Positions 24,153 to 36,708 of a DNA stretch of 64,000 nucleotides are shown piece after piece. How positions within the stretch are numbered: position 1 is the first letter of the stretch; every line of letters begins with the position of its first letter. Source of the stretch: Jaltomata sinuosa (taxonomy: Eukaryota > Streptophyta > Magnoliopsida > Solanales > Solanaceae). The DNA lies in assembly GCA_003996215.1 (NCBI GenBank), contig QJPP01001763.1, forward strand, positions 62,001 through 126,000. Reading direction: 5' to 3'. A model generated the notes under the pieces. That model was not told the origin of the DNA and made no database searches. It saw nothing but the letters and a program-made list of their open reading frames with translations. Position numbers and translations under genes: made by a program.

Positions 24153-27100
24153 TCATGAACCACCCAATTTGTTGATATTACACTCTCGCAAAAATACCTG
24201 ATCATAGTCAACAAATTTTGACCAGTAGTCCCGGAACTTGGGTATGCTTATTTCAAGCCATGGTTTCAAGTTTCCATTGTAATGTATGACTGCTGCTCGT
24301 TGAATGTCCTTCTGGCTAACATTGGGATTGTAGCCAAGACCAAGGACATGCCATGATCGGTCAAGGGCATATGTGCGCTTCCAAAAGGTTATCAAACCAG
24401 GTGGTAAGGTCCCCAACTTCCAAAGTAGTCTTTCATGATTCTGTGCAAAGAAAAGTTCATTAAATTTCAAGACATATTTTAACAACTTCATTATGCATGA
24501 AAACTTCTGGTCTGTATGTTGACATTCAAAGGAACAAAACCAGCTCGACATGACAAGTCATGTTTATTTAGTCATCCAGAACTAAGTGAGGCTACAACAT
24601 CACTGTCAAATCTAAAAGGCGCAACATGACGGGACAAGACACATGGCAGTTCTAATTTTCTGGAAGTTCAGCCAGAATTCCACTTCCTAATCTAGACTGA
24701 GATGTAACCTCCCCAGCTTTTATTGGTTCATAACATTGGCTGATGCCAAAGAATTTAGCTATCCTCAACTTTCAGTCAGTTAAAACATATTGCCCATTTT
24801 ATTACTGTATAACTTAGTACACACCGATGTAACTAAACCAATTATGAGTCATATATTTAATGACGTCTCAGTAATCATGTTAACCAAAAATATCTTGAAT
24901 GTGAACATAGTCCTTTTTTTTTTTTTTTGTGTGTGTGTGTGTTTGGGGGGGCATTCACCTTTTACTGGGACAAGAGAAATTGCCCCGAGGGAAGAACTGA
25001 TATGATACTTAACGAAATAATGACGGTGTTGCTCCAGGCTATCACTTTTATGACCAAGCAAAGCATGTGAAATTATGTACACAATATTATGGCTAAAGTA
25101 AAATGCTAATCCAGACATAAACAAGAGAAGAATTTAATTCATACCAGATTTTGCCATGAGTGGTACACCTCTGTGATGTTTTGCCGCCTCCACTCATTAA
25201 GATCAAAGATGTTCATTCCAAATGCCCAACCACAAGCACGAGGATCAAAATTTTTGGAGATCAGAGGATTTGAGAAGTTGAGGTAGCGGTCAAACCGATG
25301 AAAGCTTTCTCCACAGGTCTCAACCACACCGATCACCTTACCTTTGAGATCAAGCGACCAAAGGCCAGTAAGATCCTTTTGCACAACAATATCATCATCC
25401 AAGAAAAGAACCTTATTCAGCTTTGGGAAGATCTCTGGCAAGTAAAAGCGTAAGTGATTCATGATTGAAAGGTACTTTGGATTCCTAAACTTCACATTTG
25501 GATCAGAATCAGCACGAGATCTGAAGTAATAATCTATCATGGACTGAGAAGCCAATTGCTTCAGAACTGGACTGTAACTTGAATTTAGCCAGGTGAATTC
25601 CTCAACATTTTGAACATCTACTGTAGCATTCTGTGGTGGATTTGCCAAAAACCACATTCTCATTGCAGCAAAATTAAGTCTGTCAGTCACTATATGGAAA
25701 ACGTGCTTTGAAGGATCCTGCCACCACATGCAGAAAAAGTTATACATAAAGGTGGATATTCCCAAAAAAAAAAAAAGTGGATGTCCCTGAAGAGACACAG
25801 ATTGAGATATTATAAACTTAAACATGCAGATATGCATGTTTTCTCCATAATCATTTGATAACCAATGTTTTCTCCATAATTATAGAGGAAAAGACTAGGA
25901 AAAGATAAAGTGAATTATATTATTTTGAGCAAGATGCAATCTCAATATACAAGAAAGTTCCGGACAATAGCCTCATTTACCTTTGCATGCGAAACAGTTG
26001 AGTTTATGACGACGGCAGCTGCTAATATGTTGTCCGAGAAGAGTGCATAGTGGTACAGCTTGGGGTTTTCTAAATTCTCTTGACGGGGAAATTGCTGTTG
26101 GGAAGAATTTAACTTGAAGTACTCTGTTGAAAGGCGCAAAGGAAGACAATGAAGACCCTTTGGAAGTGTCTTAGCAGTTAAGTGTGTTAAATACAATGTT
26201 TGCTTCTTGTGGACACGGAGCTGCTCTTCTGCTGAGTGAAGCATGGCACGAAGCTTCTTTACAATAGTAGCACAATCATCTTGAATTTGCTTCCCTTTGG
26301 CCAATGTTTGCTCCATTGCCTTCAACTTCTCATTGGCACTATATAAAGAAACATATTTGTATTCGAAGATCATTCAATAACATGGATCAAGCTAGTAGAC
26401 ACTATGCAATGAAATGGCAAAATCGCTGGGGAAGGCAGGACTCAGGACCAGCTCAAAGACATTTTGACAGGAATAAGATGAACCTAATTGTCAAAAATAA
26501 GACTTACTTCCTTGGCAGATCAGAATCCTTAGTGGCCTCACCAAGTGCTCGCAGTACTTCCTTTATCCGCAAGCGAAGTTCTCTAATGAAGTGGGGATTA
26601 TTTCGTGTTGCTGAGAGTGAAAGATAGACCTTCGCCCTAATGAGCTGATCCTTGAGCTGGCGAACACGAGCATCAGGGGGGACCACTTGTGCATTCCGCT
26701 CTTCATCTTTGCCCCTTGCTGTCTCTCCAGAGACAACTCTACCACTGGTTTGAACAGTGCGTTGATCATGTCTTATTTCCTAGAAACCAATCCAAAATTA
26801 AGCAAGTTCAATTCATGTATAAGGGTCAATTTTTATCGAGGGATTCCGAGATAATTATTGCAGATCAACCAATACAGGCAGTCCAGCAGAACCATAACTT
26901 CTTTTACAGAATATAGCAGATTATTCCTTGTCACACAATCACAAATTAAATTAGTAGGATCAGCTATATGAATCCGTGCATCTAATCTTCTCTATTCAAC
27001 TCCATTGTATTCCACCACTAAATAATTTATCTGTCAAATTACTAATAATCCAAATCTCATACTTATCCCATATGGACTTAACGATCCTCTAACCAGAATA

Positions 27101-28735
27101 AAAGCATCTCCATTTTTGCCTCTAAATCAAAATTATATTGGTTTTTTAACCTAAAATAATCTTTTCACTTCATTGTAGTTATAAATGTTGATTGTCTATA
27201 GTTTATTTTTCTTACAGAACATACGTACTTTTTTTCATTGAGCCTTTCCTTATTAAAGCTCATGCTTTAATTGTGCTTTGAACTAAAAGCCTTAGAAGAC
27301 CTTCTGTGCTTTTCCCCTTTGACAACACCGTGACAACCACCAAACTTAATGTAAGTATAATAACAACAACTAACCTCTAATCCAACTAATTTGGTATCAC
27401 CTACGTGGATCCTTTTTCTTTCATTTTGTTGTTCTATTCTTAGTCAAGTCTGCATTGACCAAGAGATCTTAGAACTTCTGAAGTAACTTTTTTTCATGTT
27501 TGCGACCTCGTTCTCTTTTATGGGATGAGTCCGACACTGATACCATGCGAATAAACGGACCCTGGGCCTAACTCAACTCCAACTACTAGCTCATGAGGTG
27601 AGAAATAGCCAACAAACATTCCTCAATCGGATATGGGACAACTTAACAGTTTGAGACAAAGAACAACAAATACCACAAAACATCCAAATAGCTGGCTGCT
27701 GATTGGAAATTCAGACAAGTCATGCAAAAGCAAAAAATATATAAGGTAATTACGGTTTTCGTGGATGTGGAATCCAAGGGGTGGTCAGAATCTGTTGGAC
27801 TCGTCTTTTTCTTTGAGCTGGTTTCCATTGCTCTGCTTTCATTTTTCCCAGCTGACACGAGTTTCGGTGAATTTTTGTCTGGTTGTTGTGGTTCATGCAA
27901 GTTATCTGTAACCTGACTTATGTGATTTTCATTCATAGCCACTTCTACTCCATCGTTGTTGCTTCCAGTAGCAGTTTGGTGCTTCATTGATTCTGCTGAA
28001 TGAAGATGACATGTTCTAGATAGTCAGTTCAAAAACTACGAAGCAACATGAAACTTGATCAAGTTGTATCCATGCTTTACTACATTCCAGACCCTAAGTT
28101 CGAAATATAGATAAGACATAAATGAATAAAAACCTTCAGTTAGTTGTCTTGTTTTCCGAGCATCCTCGCTGCTTAAGGTGTCTGAAGCATTGGAAAGGGA
28201 ATGGCTTGAATTTTCTGAATATACATCGCCCCGTGGTTCTTTGAGAGATGTGGATGACTCCTATTAGTATTAGTAGACATGAAAAGTTAGAACTAAATGT
28301 TGCTAAATCTAACAGGAAACACAAATCCTCAGATAAGAATTACGATTTGATACCTGAGGCAGCACATTTAGAGGCCGGACTTCACCACCAAAAGTCTACA
28401 TCATGGAATCAGAAATTGTAAACAAAATATTCCATATTCATGCTTTAACAAACACATAAAAGACACTAAACAATGAAGTGGATAAAACACAAATCCGACT
28501 TACAAAGGTGGATAGATCTTCAATGAACTCAGTCCTTGCTGCAGAAACAATCACAGAACGCCAATACATCAAACATTATCCTTGATCCCATTTTAAGAAA
28601 CAGAGAAAAATTAAAGAACTTACATGAAGACGGAGAAGTGAAATAAGTCCCAAGAGTGTCGGTGTAGAGGACTATAGGGGCAAGAACAGTGACTAGCAAC
28701 AAGAACAAAACCGGCTTCCTCAGTTTCATCCTCAT
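24153..28735 (-). CDS. GAUT4: polygalacturonate 4-alpha-galacturonosyltransferase, GAUT4-like, 9 exons, 681 aa
   Basis: Golgi type II membrane glycosyltransferase (GT8) that adds galacturonic acid from UDP-GalA to homogalacturonan. Minus-strand exons: 28735-28624, 28538-28504, 28395-28354, 28260-28134, 27992-27754, 26779-26508, 26338-25981, 25717-25145, 24440-24153, all in frame. Residues 8-26 (VLFLLLVTVLAPIVLYTD) form the signal anchor. A low-complexity, charged stem runs to about 225, followed by the conserved RVRQLKDQLIRAKVYLSLS and EKLKAMEQTLAKGKQIQDDC. The GT8 domain shows FHIVTDRLNFAAMRMWF, the metal-binding LFLDDDIVVQ (DDD 502-504), GWAFGMNIFDL and the HxxGxxKPW motif (639-647). The protein ends CNINKLGGS. 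Exon 5 has two in-frame acceptors (CAGCAG). GAUT3 is the main alternative name; overall match favours GAUT4 (recalled). Confidence 0.92.
27480..27620 (-). mobile_element. TRIM-like LTR fragment in a GAUT4 intron
   Basis: On the minus strand: 'ctcacctcatgagctagtag', 'gagttgagttaggcccagg', then 'catggtatcagtgtcgg'. The last part resembles the initiator-tRNA-Met primer-binding site that follows the 5' LTR of small terminal-repeat retrotransposons. Only this end is recognisable. It lies in intron 5 (26780-27753). Confidence 0.45.
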
Positions 28736-30130
28736 CTCTACACCCCCTTAATTCTTTCCTTCTCAGCTTATTAGCAGCAAAACCTCAGATCTCCTTCAGC
28801 ACAAATATCGGTACTCAACTGAACCTAACGAAAAAACGTAGAACAATTGAAGCCACACTTGGGGAAATGAAGGAAAAACTCAATTCCCTTAATAAATCTC
28901 GCTAAATTGTTGTATAATGTATGGTTAGAATACTATACTCCGCCATTCGAACTGAACTCAGATTGGTGATTTTGCAAGTAAGAACAAAAATAACACCCCC
29001 AAATGAGAAAATGGTCGAAGAAAACTAACGAAAAAACGAGGTGAACATACCATCAAATCAGCATTCAAAAAGCTAGAACAATGACTAGCAACAACGGCAA
29101 AACCTTCTCAGCTCACTACTCCCACTGTAATCCCTTCCTTCTTAGCTTACTAAGAACAAAACTCAGATCTCCTTCCGCTCAAATATCTGTACCAAATTGG
29201 TACTCAATCAATTGAACCTAACAAAAAGACATAGAAGAATTTGAAGAAGACCCACTTGGGAAAACGAAGAAAAAACTCAATTTCCTTAATAAATTTATAA
29301 ATTGCTATGGAATGTATTGGTTAAACTACTGTACTATACACCACTGAAAGTGAACCCCAAATTGATGATTTTGCAGGTAAGAACAAAAATAGCAACCCCA
29401 AATGAGAAAATAGTCAGAAGTAACGAGAAGACGAGGTGAACATACCATTAAATCAGCATTCAAAAAACCAGAACAATGACTAGCAACAAGAACAGTTCAC
29501 TACACCCACTTTAATCCCTTCCTTCTTAGCTTACTAAGAACAAAACTCAGATCTCCTTCAGCACAAATATCAATACCAAATCGATACTCAACTGAATCTA
29601 ATGAATAACATACAAGAAATTGAACAATACCCACTTGAGAAAACGAAGAAAAAACTCAATTTCCTTAATAAATCTATAAATTGCTATAGAATGTATTGAT
29701 TAAAGTACTGTACTACACCACTGACATTAATGGGCAGATAGTAAAGAGAAGAAGAAGTAAACATACCATCAAATCAGCCTCAAAAAACCAAAAAACAGTA
29801 ACTAGCAAATTACATCAGATCTCTTTCAGTTGAACATACAAGAAATTGAAGAAGACCCACTTTGGAAAACAAAGAAAAAACTCAATTTCCTTAATAAATC
29901 TATAAATTACTACAGAATGTATTGGTTAAACTACTTTACTACACTACTGAAACTGAACCCAAATTTGATTATTTTTTGCAGGTATAAGAATAATAAAATT
30001 AGTAACTACAAATAGAAAAACAATGATCGAAGTAAAGAGAAGTGAACATACCATGAAATAAGCCTTCAAAAAAGCAAGAATTTGGCTATGGTGAGGACAA
30101 GAAAGAGAGAGAAACAAGGAGGAGAGAGAT
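28736..30130 (-). repeat. tandem array of GAUT4 leader-exon units
   Basis: The GAUT4 5' region is repeated upstream. The coding first exon probably starts at 28824 after 'ttcgttag', giving an 89-nt leader. Two upstream units have matching acceptor- and donor-like borders: 29217-29051 and 29597-29446, each ending 'tttgatg' before a GTATGTTCAC donor. A third has lost its acceptor (donor after 29767). A fourth end at 30052 ('tttcatg' before GTATGTTCAC) follows a pyrimidine-rich segment and may be the original first leader exon. Donor-to-donor spacing is 395, 321 and 285 bp. Units share 'tagcaacaagaacaaaacc' (part of the coding exon) and 'aaaaactcaatttccttaa'. Confidence 0.7.
30053..30130 (-). 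promoter_or_regulatory. putative distal leader exon of GAUT4
   Basis: On the minus strand a CT-rich stretch ('tctctctcctccttgttt', 'tctctctctttcttgtcctc') runs up to a clean donor at 30052/30051. This composition is usual for a plant 5' leader near the transcription start. No clear TATA box was seen at a fixed distance. The assignment as first exon is inference. Confidence 0.4.
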
Positions 30131-30692
30131 AAGGGTGTCGGTAAGAGCAAATGGGATCCGAATAACAATGTAATAATGAGAAAAAAATAATTGAAAATCA
30201 TTAAATTTTATTATTAAAAGTTTTAAAATAACTTAACTAATTTTTTAATTCACTTTTAAATGACAAATTTATAATTACAATAATATTATAATATTTTTAA
30301 TACTATAAATCAATAAAAATATTGTGACATTGACATGAGTATTTAAGAGCTCGAATTTTAATCAGAGACGATGTAGCCTTTACGTAGTTAATTTTGCAAC
30401 TAAAAATTAATTAAAGTTGCATAAATCTGCATATAAAAATCAACTAAAATTATAATATATAATAAATATAAACTCATAACTGTAATTATAATGGGTTCAA
30501 TAAATTGTAAACTTCACTATTATTGGATAAGAAAAATTTGATTAATCTGATCTATTCATCGCCTTATAATTATCGTGATAAGATTAATGATATGCTATAT
30601 AAGTCAATCTATTAGCGAAAACATAAAAGCAGTATTTATAGAAATCCGTCACAGATTATTTAATTTATGTAATATTCTAAATCGACAACAAT

Positions 30693-30812
30693 AACAATAT
30701 ACACAGTATATTTTCACCAAGTGAGGTCTAGGGAGAGGGGAATATACGCAGAGCGCACATTTACCTCAAAGGGAAAGTAAAGAGCTTATTTTCGAAAGAT
30801 CCTCGACTCAAG
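30693..30812 (+). mobile_element. SINE copy (Au/SolS-like), diverged
   Basis: 'aacaataacaatatacacag' is followed by 'caccaagtgaggtctaggga', 'aatatacgcagagcgcac' and 'ttttcgaaagatcctcgac', the block order seen at 11.41 kb. It lies in the AT-rich, gene-free segment between GAUT4 and the 36-kb gene. Confidence 0.5.
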
Positions 30813-31129
30813 ATAAAGAGATGACCAGAAAGGACGTAATTAAAAATGAGTGATTTTTTAAAAGTTTTTTTGTTTGTTAAATTTATATACCTAATTAAAT
30901 AAGTTTTATATTAAATTGAAAATAGATTGAATAGTAATCTAAGAAAATAAAATATTTTTCCAGTAGGAAATAAATTAATGTTTATGTTTTTAATTAATAT
31001 ATACAGAATTTAATACTATTAAAGTATATTGCTAAAAGGTGTGATTTTTGTGGTTGGATATGAGATGCCAAGTTGTCACAGACCCCACAGCATTATATTT
31101 ACAAGGTTGTCTTTGTTGATGCTTAGTCA

Positions 31130-31740
31130 TAAACATACACTTTAACTTGGTCCGTTAGTATTTATGTTCTCAAATTTCAGGTGTGCATAAATAAATATTT
31201 AATTTTTTATAAAATTAAATACGTAAACACACGCGTTTTAAGTGGTATCTCACGTAGAAAGCATGTGTCTACTTGTTCAACTTTATATAAATTTTAGTGT
31301 CTACTTGTGCACACCTAAAAATAAATGGATAAATGTCAGCTGAGGTCAAGTTAAAGGACACATTTATATAATATCCCGAGAATATATGAATATATGTGGT
31401 GCGGCGATGGAGTTATTTTTCTTTGGCATAATACATAAACATGCCCTTTAATTTGGTCTCAATTTATATTTATGTCCTCTAACTTTGGATGTGCTTAAGT
31501 AGACACTTAAGCACTTAAGCTTGTATAAAGTTGAACAAATAGACAAATGCGTTCTACGTGGCACAATACACGTAGAACGCCATGTAGGGATGCGAATTGC
31601 CACATAGGATGCCACGTATGACGCATGTGTTTACTTGCTCAACTTTATATAAGTTTAAGTGCCTACTTGTGCACATCCAAAGTTGGAGGACATAAATGTG
31701 AGTTGAGGTCAAATTAAATGGCACATATATGTATTATGTC
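31130..31740. mobile_element. two family-A foldback MITEs
   Basis: The first (about 31130-31378) has a decayed left end; the second (31435-31740) begins 'ggcataatacataaacatgc' and ends 'ggcacatatatgtattatg'. Both carry 'cacgcgtt'/'cacgtag' and 'gtctacttgtgcacacc' blocks. From 31.75 to 33.1 kb the DNA is very AT-rich with no gene visible. Confidence 0.65.
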
Positions 31741-33117
31741 TTTTTCTTTTAGTTAAAAGTCTGTCTCAGTTTTGAGTTTGGGTATGAAAAAAATAAATAG
31801 GGAATGATTTTCCAAATAAGCCTTATACAGTGTAAATTCTAATTAATCAAATTGTAATACATTAAAATCGAATACTGGATAAGAAATCAAAGAAAAAGTT
31901 AGAAAATATATAAAGTAGCTTTTTATAAATAAAAATAATGATTATATATTTTTTATGAGATATTTTCATTTTTATACAAAAGTAATGTGAAGTAATGTAC
32001 GGGTGATTTTTAGAAGGTCTATATTTCAAGATTATATTCATTCATTTTCTCAAAATGATTCGTATAGATGAAATCAATTTGCTTGAGACTGAGGCCTCAT
32101 TACTATTTCAATTTGCTTTGTGTTTGGATAATATTTAGTTAAAATTTAAAATAAAAATAATATTTGAAATTAAGATTTTTAAAAAAAAAAGTATATTGGA
32201 TAATTTTTTATGTCTAACACGAATTTTATGTGAAAAAAAAAGTTAAAACTTTGTATGCGAATATTATTATACTTTCTTATATCAAATTTTTAAATTTCAA
32301 ATTATCAATATCATTTCGAAATTGAAATAAAGTACTAGCATTTGTAGGACGGCTAACTGTTCAAAAAAATTGATAGGTTCACTGATTAACTTAAAAGAGA
32401 AAAACACAATAAATGTCAATAGTGTGAGACACGAAACAAATTTTTTTCATGAATACTTACGTTAGTGTCGACTACATGGTGTTGGATAAATAACACATAA
32501 TTTTATATAAAATAGAATATGGAATAAGATTATGTCTTATTTTTAAAAAATATCGGTACTCTTGTCTGCTTATTCATGAATTAATTTTAAAACTATAAAT
32601 ACTAATATAATTCTGATTATCGTATTTACTATGTTCACATCCCCCATAATTCTACAATTCTATAATCAAATTCAATATAATTAAATTCAAAAATCAAAAT
32701 TCAAAAATCAAAATTCAAGAAAATTCAATCAAAGGTGACTCGAGGGGAGGATTAGCAAAGCCTTTGCCAAAAATTTGAGGCCTCAATTATTTAGTTGATA
32801 ATGAAATTTTTGATTTTATTTTTTATTAGACAATATTGAAGTTCGTAAGAGAAAGCAAAAAATCTTTAAGAATAAAGAAAAAAAAGTTGTCTACCTTTTA
32901 TGATAAAATATTTCAAAATTTTGAATTAAACTACTTACCTCTTCATATTAGTATATAAGATTTATATAACAATATCCAATGAACTGTATTATTAATACAT
33001 GACTAATAATTTTATTAGTTTAAATTAATATTTATTAATATAAATAATAACAACAATATTACTATATGAAATATAATGCTTTATATCTTTTAATGATATT
33101 ATATGAATTAAAAAAAG

Positions 33118-33400
33118 AAAGAACATAAGCCTTTTGGGAAAATGAAGGAAAAACTCAATTTCCTTGGTGAATTTGTAAGTTGTTGTAGATTATATTGGTA
33201 AAACTACTATACTACACCAAATCAAATTGGTAAATTTGGAGATAAAAACAATAAAAAAAGAAAATTCAAATAAAAATTTGGTTCAAGTAAAGACAAGAGG
33301 TGAACATAACATCAAATCAACCTCCAAAAGCTAAGATTTGGATTTGATGAGCGCAAGAGAGAGACACACAAATGAGAGAGAAAAGAGTGTCGGTAAAAAT
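33118..33400 (-). repeat. dispersed copy of the GAUT4 leader unit
   Basis: It shares 'ggaaaaactcaatttcctt', 'gaggtgaacata' followed by 'catcaaatcaacctccaaaa', and a final 'agagagaaaagagtgtcggt' with the array upstream of GAUT4, about 3 kb away, in the same orientation. It therefore includes the distal leader and its donor-like border. To its right, to 34.7 kb, no gene is supported. Confidence 0.65.
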
Positions 33401-34759
33401 AAATAATATGATTTGAATGATAATGATAGCAATATATGTAATTGTGTGCGAAACTGCATGTTTTTTAGTATATTCATATTGTTGAGGCTAATGAGTACCG
33501 ACAAGGGTTTACTGTATTCCGTATGTAGCATGTCTATTGGTACAGCCTGAAAGACTACCAACTTCGCTATCCTACATGGATATCATTTACTTTGTGTGGT
33601 TTATTAGTAATTGCAAGGGCCCACTTAGAATGTATGAGTGTTCTGATGTACATATCTGCTGTGAGAGATGTTATTGACGTTGTCTCTAGGGATGGGGATG
33701 TTGCAATAGATATTGTTGATTCTCATATGACTTTTGTTGTCAATTTTGTTACAAGGGGTTTAAAATTGGGGTAGTGATTAGAATTAAATATGAAAAAGGG
33801 GAAAGTAAAGAAAGCGAAAATATGATTTTTGGTCTTTTTCAAATTGCAAATACAATTTTAAGTTATATAAAACAATATGGTTTGCCACAGATAAAATGCT
33901 CTTATTAAAGTAAAGATACAATCTTATTCCAGATTTTATTTTACATAAATTATGCATATATAGGTTATTCGAAAAAAAATTTCACTTTATTTGATCATAT
34001 GAAAATTTCAAATATAATTTGAAGTTGTATTATAAATTGAAAAACACTTAAAATTTTATTTTCACTTTCACTATATTTTTTTCCTTCAAATTTTACCCTA
34101 AATTTTTTATCCTTATAAAAGTGACCCTACTTAAATTATATTTCATGTTTAAATCATATAGGATAATTATATATATTTTTAGGTAAAGTACATTCAAACA
34201 ACCAAATATTATTTGTAAAATCTATATCAAAAACAACTCCAACTTCAAAGATTTCAAATAAAGTGAAAAAATATTTGTAATAGGATGTAGTAGCTCGTAT
34301 ACGGGATCTAATTTATGACATTATGTGACTATTTATTTAGAGATATTACTCTTTTAGAACATATTTTGATTGTATATTTAGTCAAGTCAAGTGATTTTGC
34401 TAATTTTTAGAAATTGAAGAGTATAAATCATATTCAGAAAAAATATATTCAAATTCTAAATTTTGTGCAAACAGTATGGCCAAATACAATTTTAACTCCA
34501 GTTCCAACTTAAAAAATTCTAAATAAAACGAAAAATATTTAATTTTCATGGCCAAAACGCCCACAGAGCGGTTCATATATTATTATAAGTTCAATTATTG
34601 GAGTGCATATATAGTGTTTTTTCTGTGGGGAAAGAGTGTAGTATAAGTGTTTGTGGATAACTTGCTTCAAACAATAAAATGTTGCAATCATATTCCAAAA
34701 TATTGGGGGACAATAAATTGCTTTATGAAGAAGAGTTGTCCACAACAACAACAAAAAAA

Positions 34760-34930
34760 TAATAATCGGTGTTCGGTATTCAGATTAAAGGCTGATTAAA
34801 TTTGAATTCGCGTATTGCAGAGTTCATTATAGGGGTAGTACTCCCTACATTTTTTTTATTTTCAAGGATTCTCAAATTTGAAACCTCGGATTACGAGTGG
34901 AGGGATCTCCATGTGTCAACTTTTTTAATC
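34760..34930 (-). mobile_element. tRNA-derived SINE copy (as at 6.5 kb)
   Basis: It carries 'aattcgcgtattgcagag', 'tagtactccctaca', a box-B region 'caaatttgaaacctcgg' and 'gagtggagggatctcc', the same order as at 6.51-6.66 kb. The remaining DNA up to 36.0 kb is AT-rich, without a gene; it holds a perfect 12-bp palindrome with a CACGTG core at 35846-35857. Confidence 0.5.
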
Positions 34931-36081
34931 TAATGTTATTCATGACCCTGTTAGGGCTCCTATCTTAAGGTAATTTTAATTATAGTCAGAAGTTAAAAGT
35001 AAATTTGGATATTTTTTCTCGAATAATTTGAATACATGGAGTCTAAATTGTTTCGCAATGGAATTTCATTAATGACAAGGACAGACACGAGACATTTGTT
35101 AACTATTATTATTATTAGTTTGTTGGGACCTTTGCTATCACAATTAATATCTGAGCTCATTAGTTTACCCTCGTCTATCTAAATGATCAGTCTCAACCCA
35201 TTCTGCAAGAATCCCGAATCATTCTCGTGAAACTCATCCTCTTATTTAAAATGAAAGGAATGTGAAATATTCGTCAACACTCATTTAAAAAGATAATTTT
35301 ATTACTTTCCATATATTTGACGTACACGTCATAAGTTTTTTTAAATCTTTTATACTTGTAAATAAACATTATCATTATCAGTTTCTCACATAAAATGAAA
35401 TCGAGTGAGTATTATATTGTATGTAGTACTAGTAATAATAGTCCCAAAAATCCACAAATACCCCCAAACAAATTTACATACACATGTAACCAATCTGCCT
35501 AAAATGAGAAATGAATTAGACACAATTCATGTATCTATTTCGTTTAATACACGTTAAGTTGATATATTTGCGATAAGAAATGAATCCGAATTTTAGAATC
35601 GTCAATGCAAAAAAAAAAGAAGAGGAGACGATACCCTTTTTTCCCCTAACCATTCAATATCCGCAACACACTGATCCGATTAATTTGACTTCACGCAAAA
35701 TATACTATCAATTTTTTTTTTCATTCTCGGAGCTCGAATTCGAAGACTTTTGAACAAAGGATCCAACCATCGTACTAAACCCCTTTCATATGTGGGAGTT
35801 GTTGGTGTATTGGTTTTGGTGATGGATCCAAAGTGTTAATTACAAGTTCACGTGAACCTAATAGTTTTTGCCAAGACCTTGTATATGTATTAAAATATCC
35901 ATTAAATATGACAGTAAATCCAATTATTATCGTATGTTAAATTAAGGAATTATTGTTGGAACCCAGAGTCTTCAATTACTCAATCCGCCTCTAATTGGTT
36001 TATGCTTTTGCTACGAGCCATTTATTGATCACGCAGACGATGCAAATACATTTCGTGATTTTAATCCAACTCAAGCATTAA

Positions 36082-36708
36082 TTAAGTTCCATTCTTGGGC
36101 GTAACAAGTTTTTGATCATCATTCACTTCGATTTTCACTTGCTCATCTTCAATTTTATTCATTTTCACCTGATCATCGTCACGAGACAACTCTGCATTTC
36201 CAATATTCGACGAATTGTCCCTGAAGAACTGATCAATTAGATCGAGGTCGAGATCATCAATGTCGAGTCCTAATAACAACTTCTTCTTATCAAACAACGC
36301 ATTTTCACACAAAAATGATGGAATAGTAGTAATAGTGGCGATGTCAAAAATTTCGTGATCATTGTAAAAATCATACGAGGAGGAAGTGGTGGGGACGGAT
36401 ATTGTACTTTCCAAACATGCATCAATTTCCGCTCGAAAATTCAATTCTTCGCTTCCTTTAATCCATGGGAAGTCGAAAACTCCTCCTCCTGCACCCGCAC
36501 CTGCACCTGCACTTGCACCTGCATCATTGTCATGATCATATTCCTCATTTCGCGTAAAATTCTTCGCGTTAATCTCCCATTTATAGCTCATTTGATCAAC
36601 ATCATCATTCATCATCGATGTCATCGTCACGACCTGTCGTTTATTCTTCCTATTGTTCGTCGATTTTTGATCCGACGACGTTTCTCGTCCTCTCTTTCTG
36701 TTCTTCAT
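36082..36708 (-). CDS. uncharacterised acidic protein, 208 aa, with NLS-like head and LDLDL motif
   Basis: Single exon with ATG at 36708 and TAA at 36082. I do not recognise the family. Residues 1-26 are basic (KNRKRGRETSSDQK, NNRKNKRQ), like a nuclear localisation signal. A Gly/Ala run (GASAGAGAGAGGG) precedes FDFPWIKGSEELNF, a conserved-looking block. The second half is strongly acidic, with GLDIDDLDLDLIDQFFRD, which contains an EAR-like LxLxL, followed by a D/K-rich tail. This pattern suggests a small transcriptional co-regulator, but that is inference. Codon use and the long open frame in AT-rich DNA, plus repeats of (GCACCT) kind encoding the Gly/Ala run, support a real gene. An antisense frame of 151 codons is judged a shadow. 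Confidence 0.65.
   Translation of the reverse strand: MKNRKRGRETSSDQKSTNNRKNKRQVVTMTSMMNDDVDQMSYKWEINAKNFTRNEEYDHDNDAGASAGAGAGAGGGVFDFPWIKGSEELNFRAEIDACLESTISVPTTSSSYDFYNDHEIFDIATITTIPSFLCENALFDKKKLLLGLDIDDLDLDLIDQFFRDNSSNIGNAELSRDDDQVKMNKIEDEQVKIEVNDDQKLVTPKNGT

Noticed and set aside
24915..24957. T run, GT run and G run in a GAUT4 intron
   Set aside because: Simple-sequence stretch without further structure; length may be affected by sequencing error.
33592..33774. 60-aa frame with alternating hydrophobic and charged residues
   Set aside because: Short, without a splice context or domain; it could be a relic of a coding sequence but that cannot be supported.
35846..35857. perfect 12-bp palindrome with a G-box core as a promoter element
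   Set aside because: It lies downstream of the nearest gene (36082-36708, minus strand) and more than 4 kb from any start codon on its other side; no target gene can be named.
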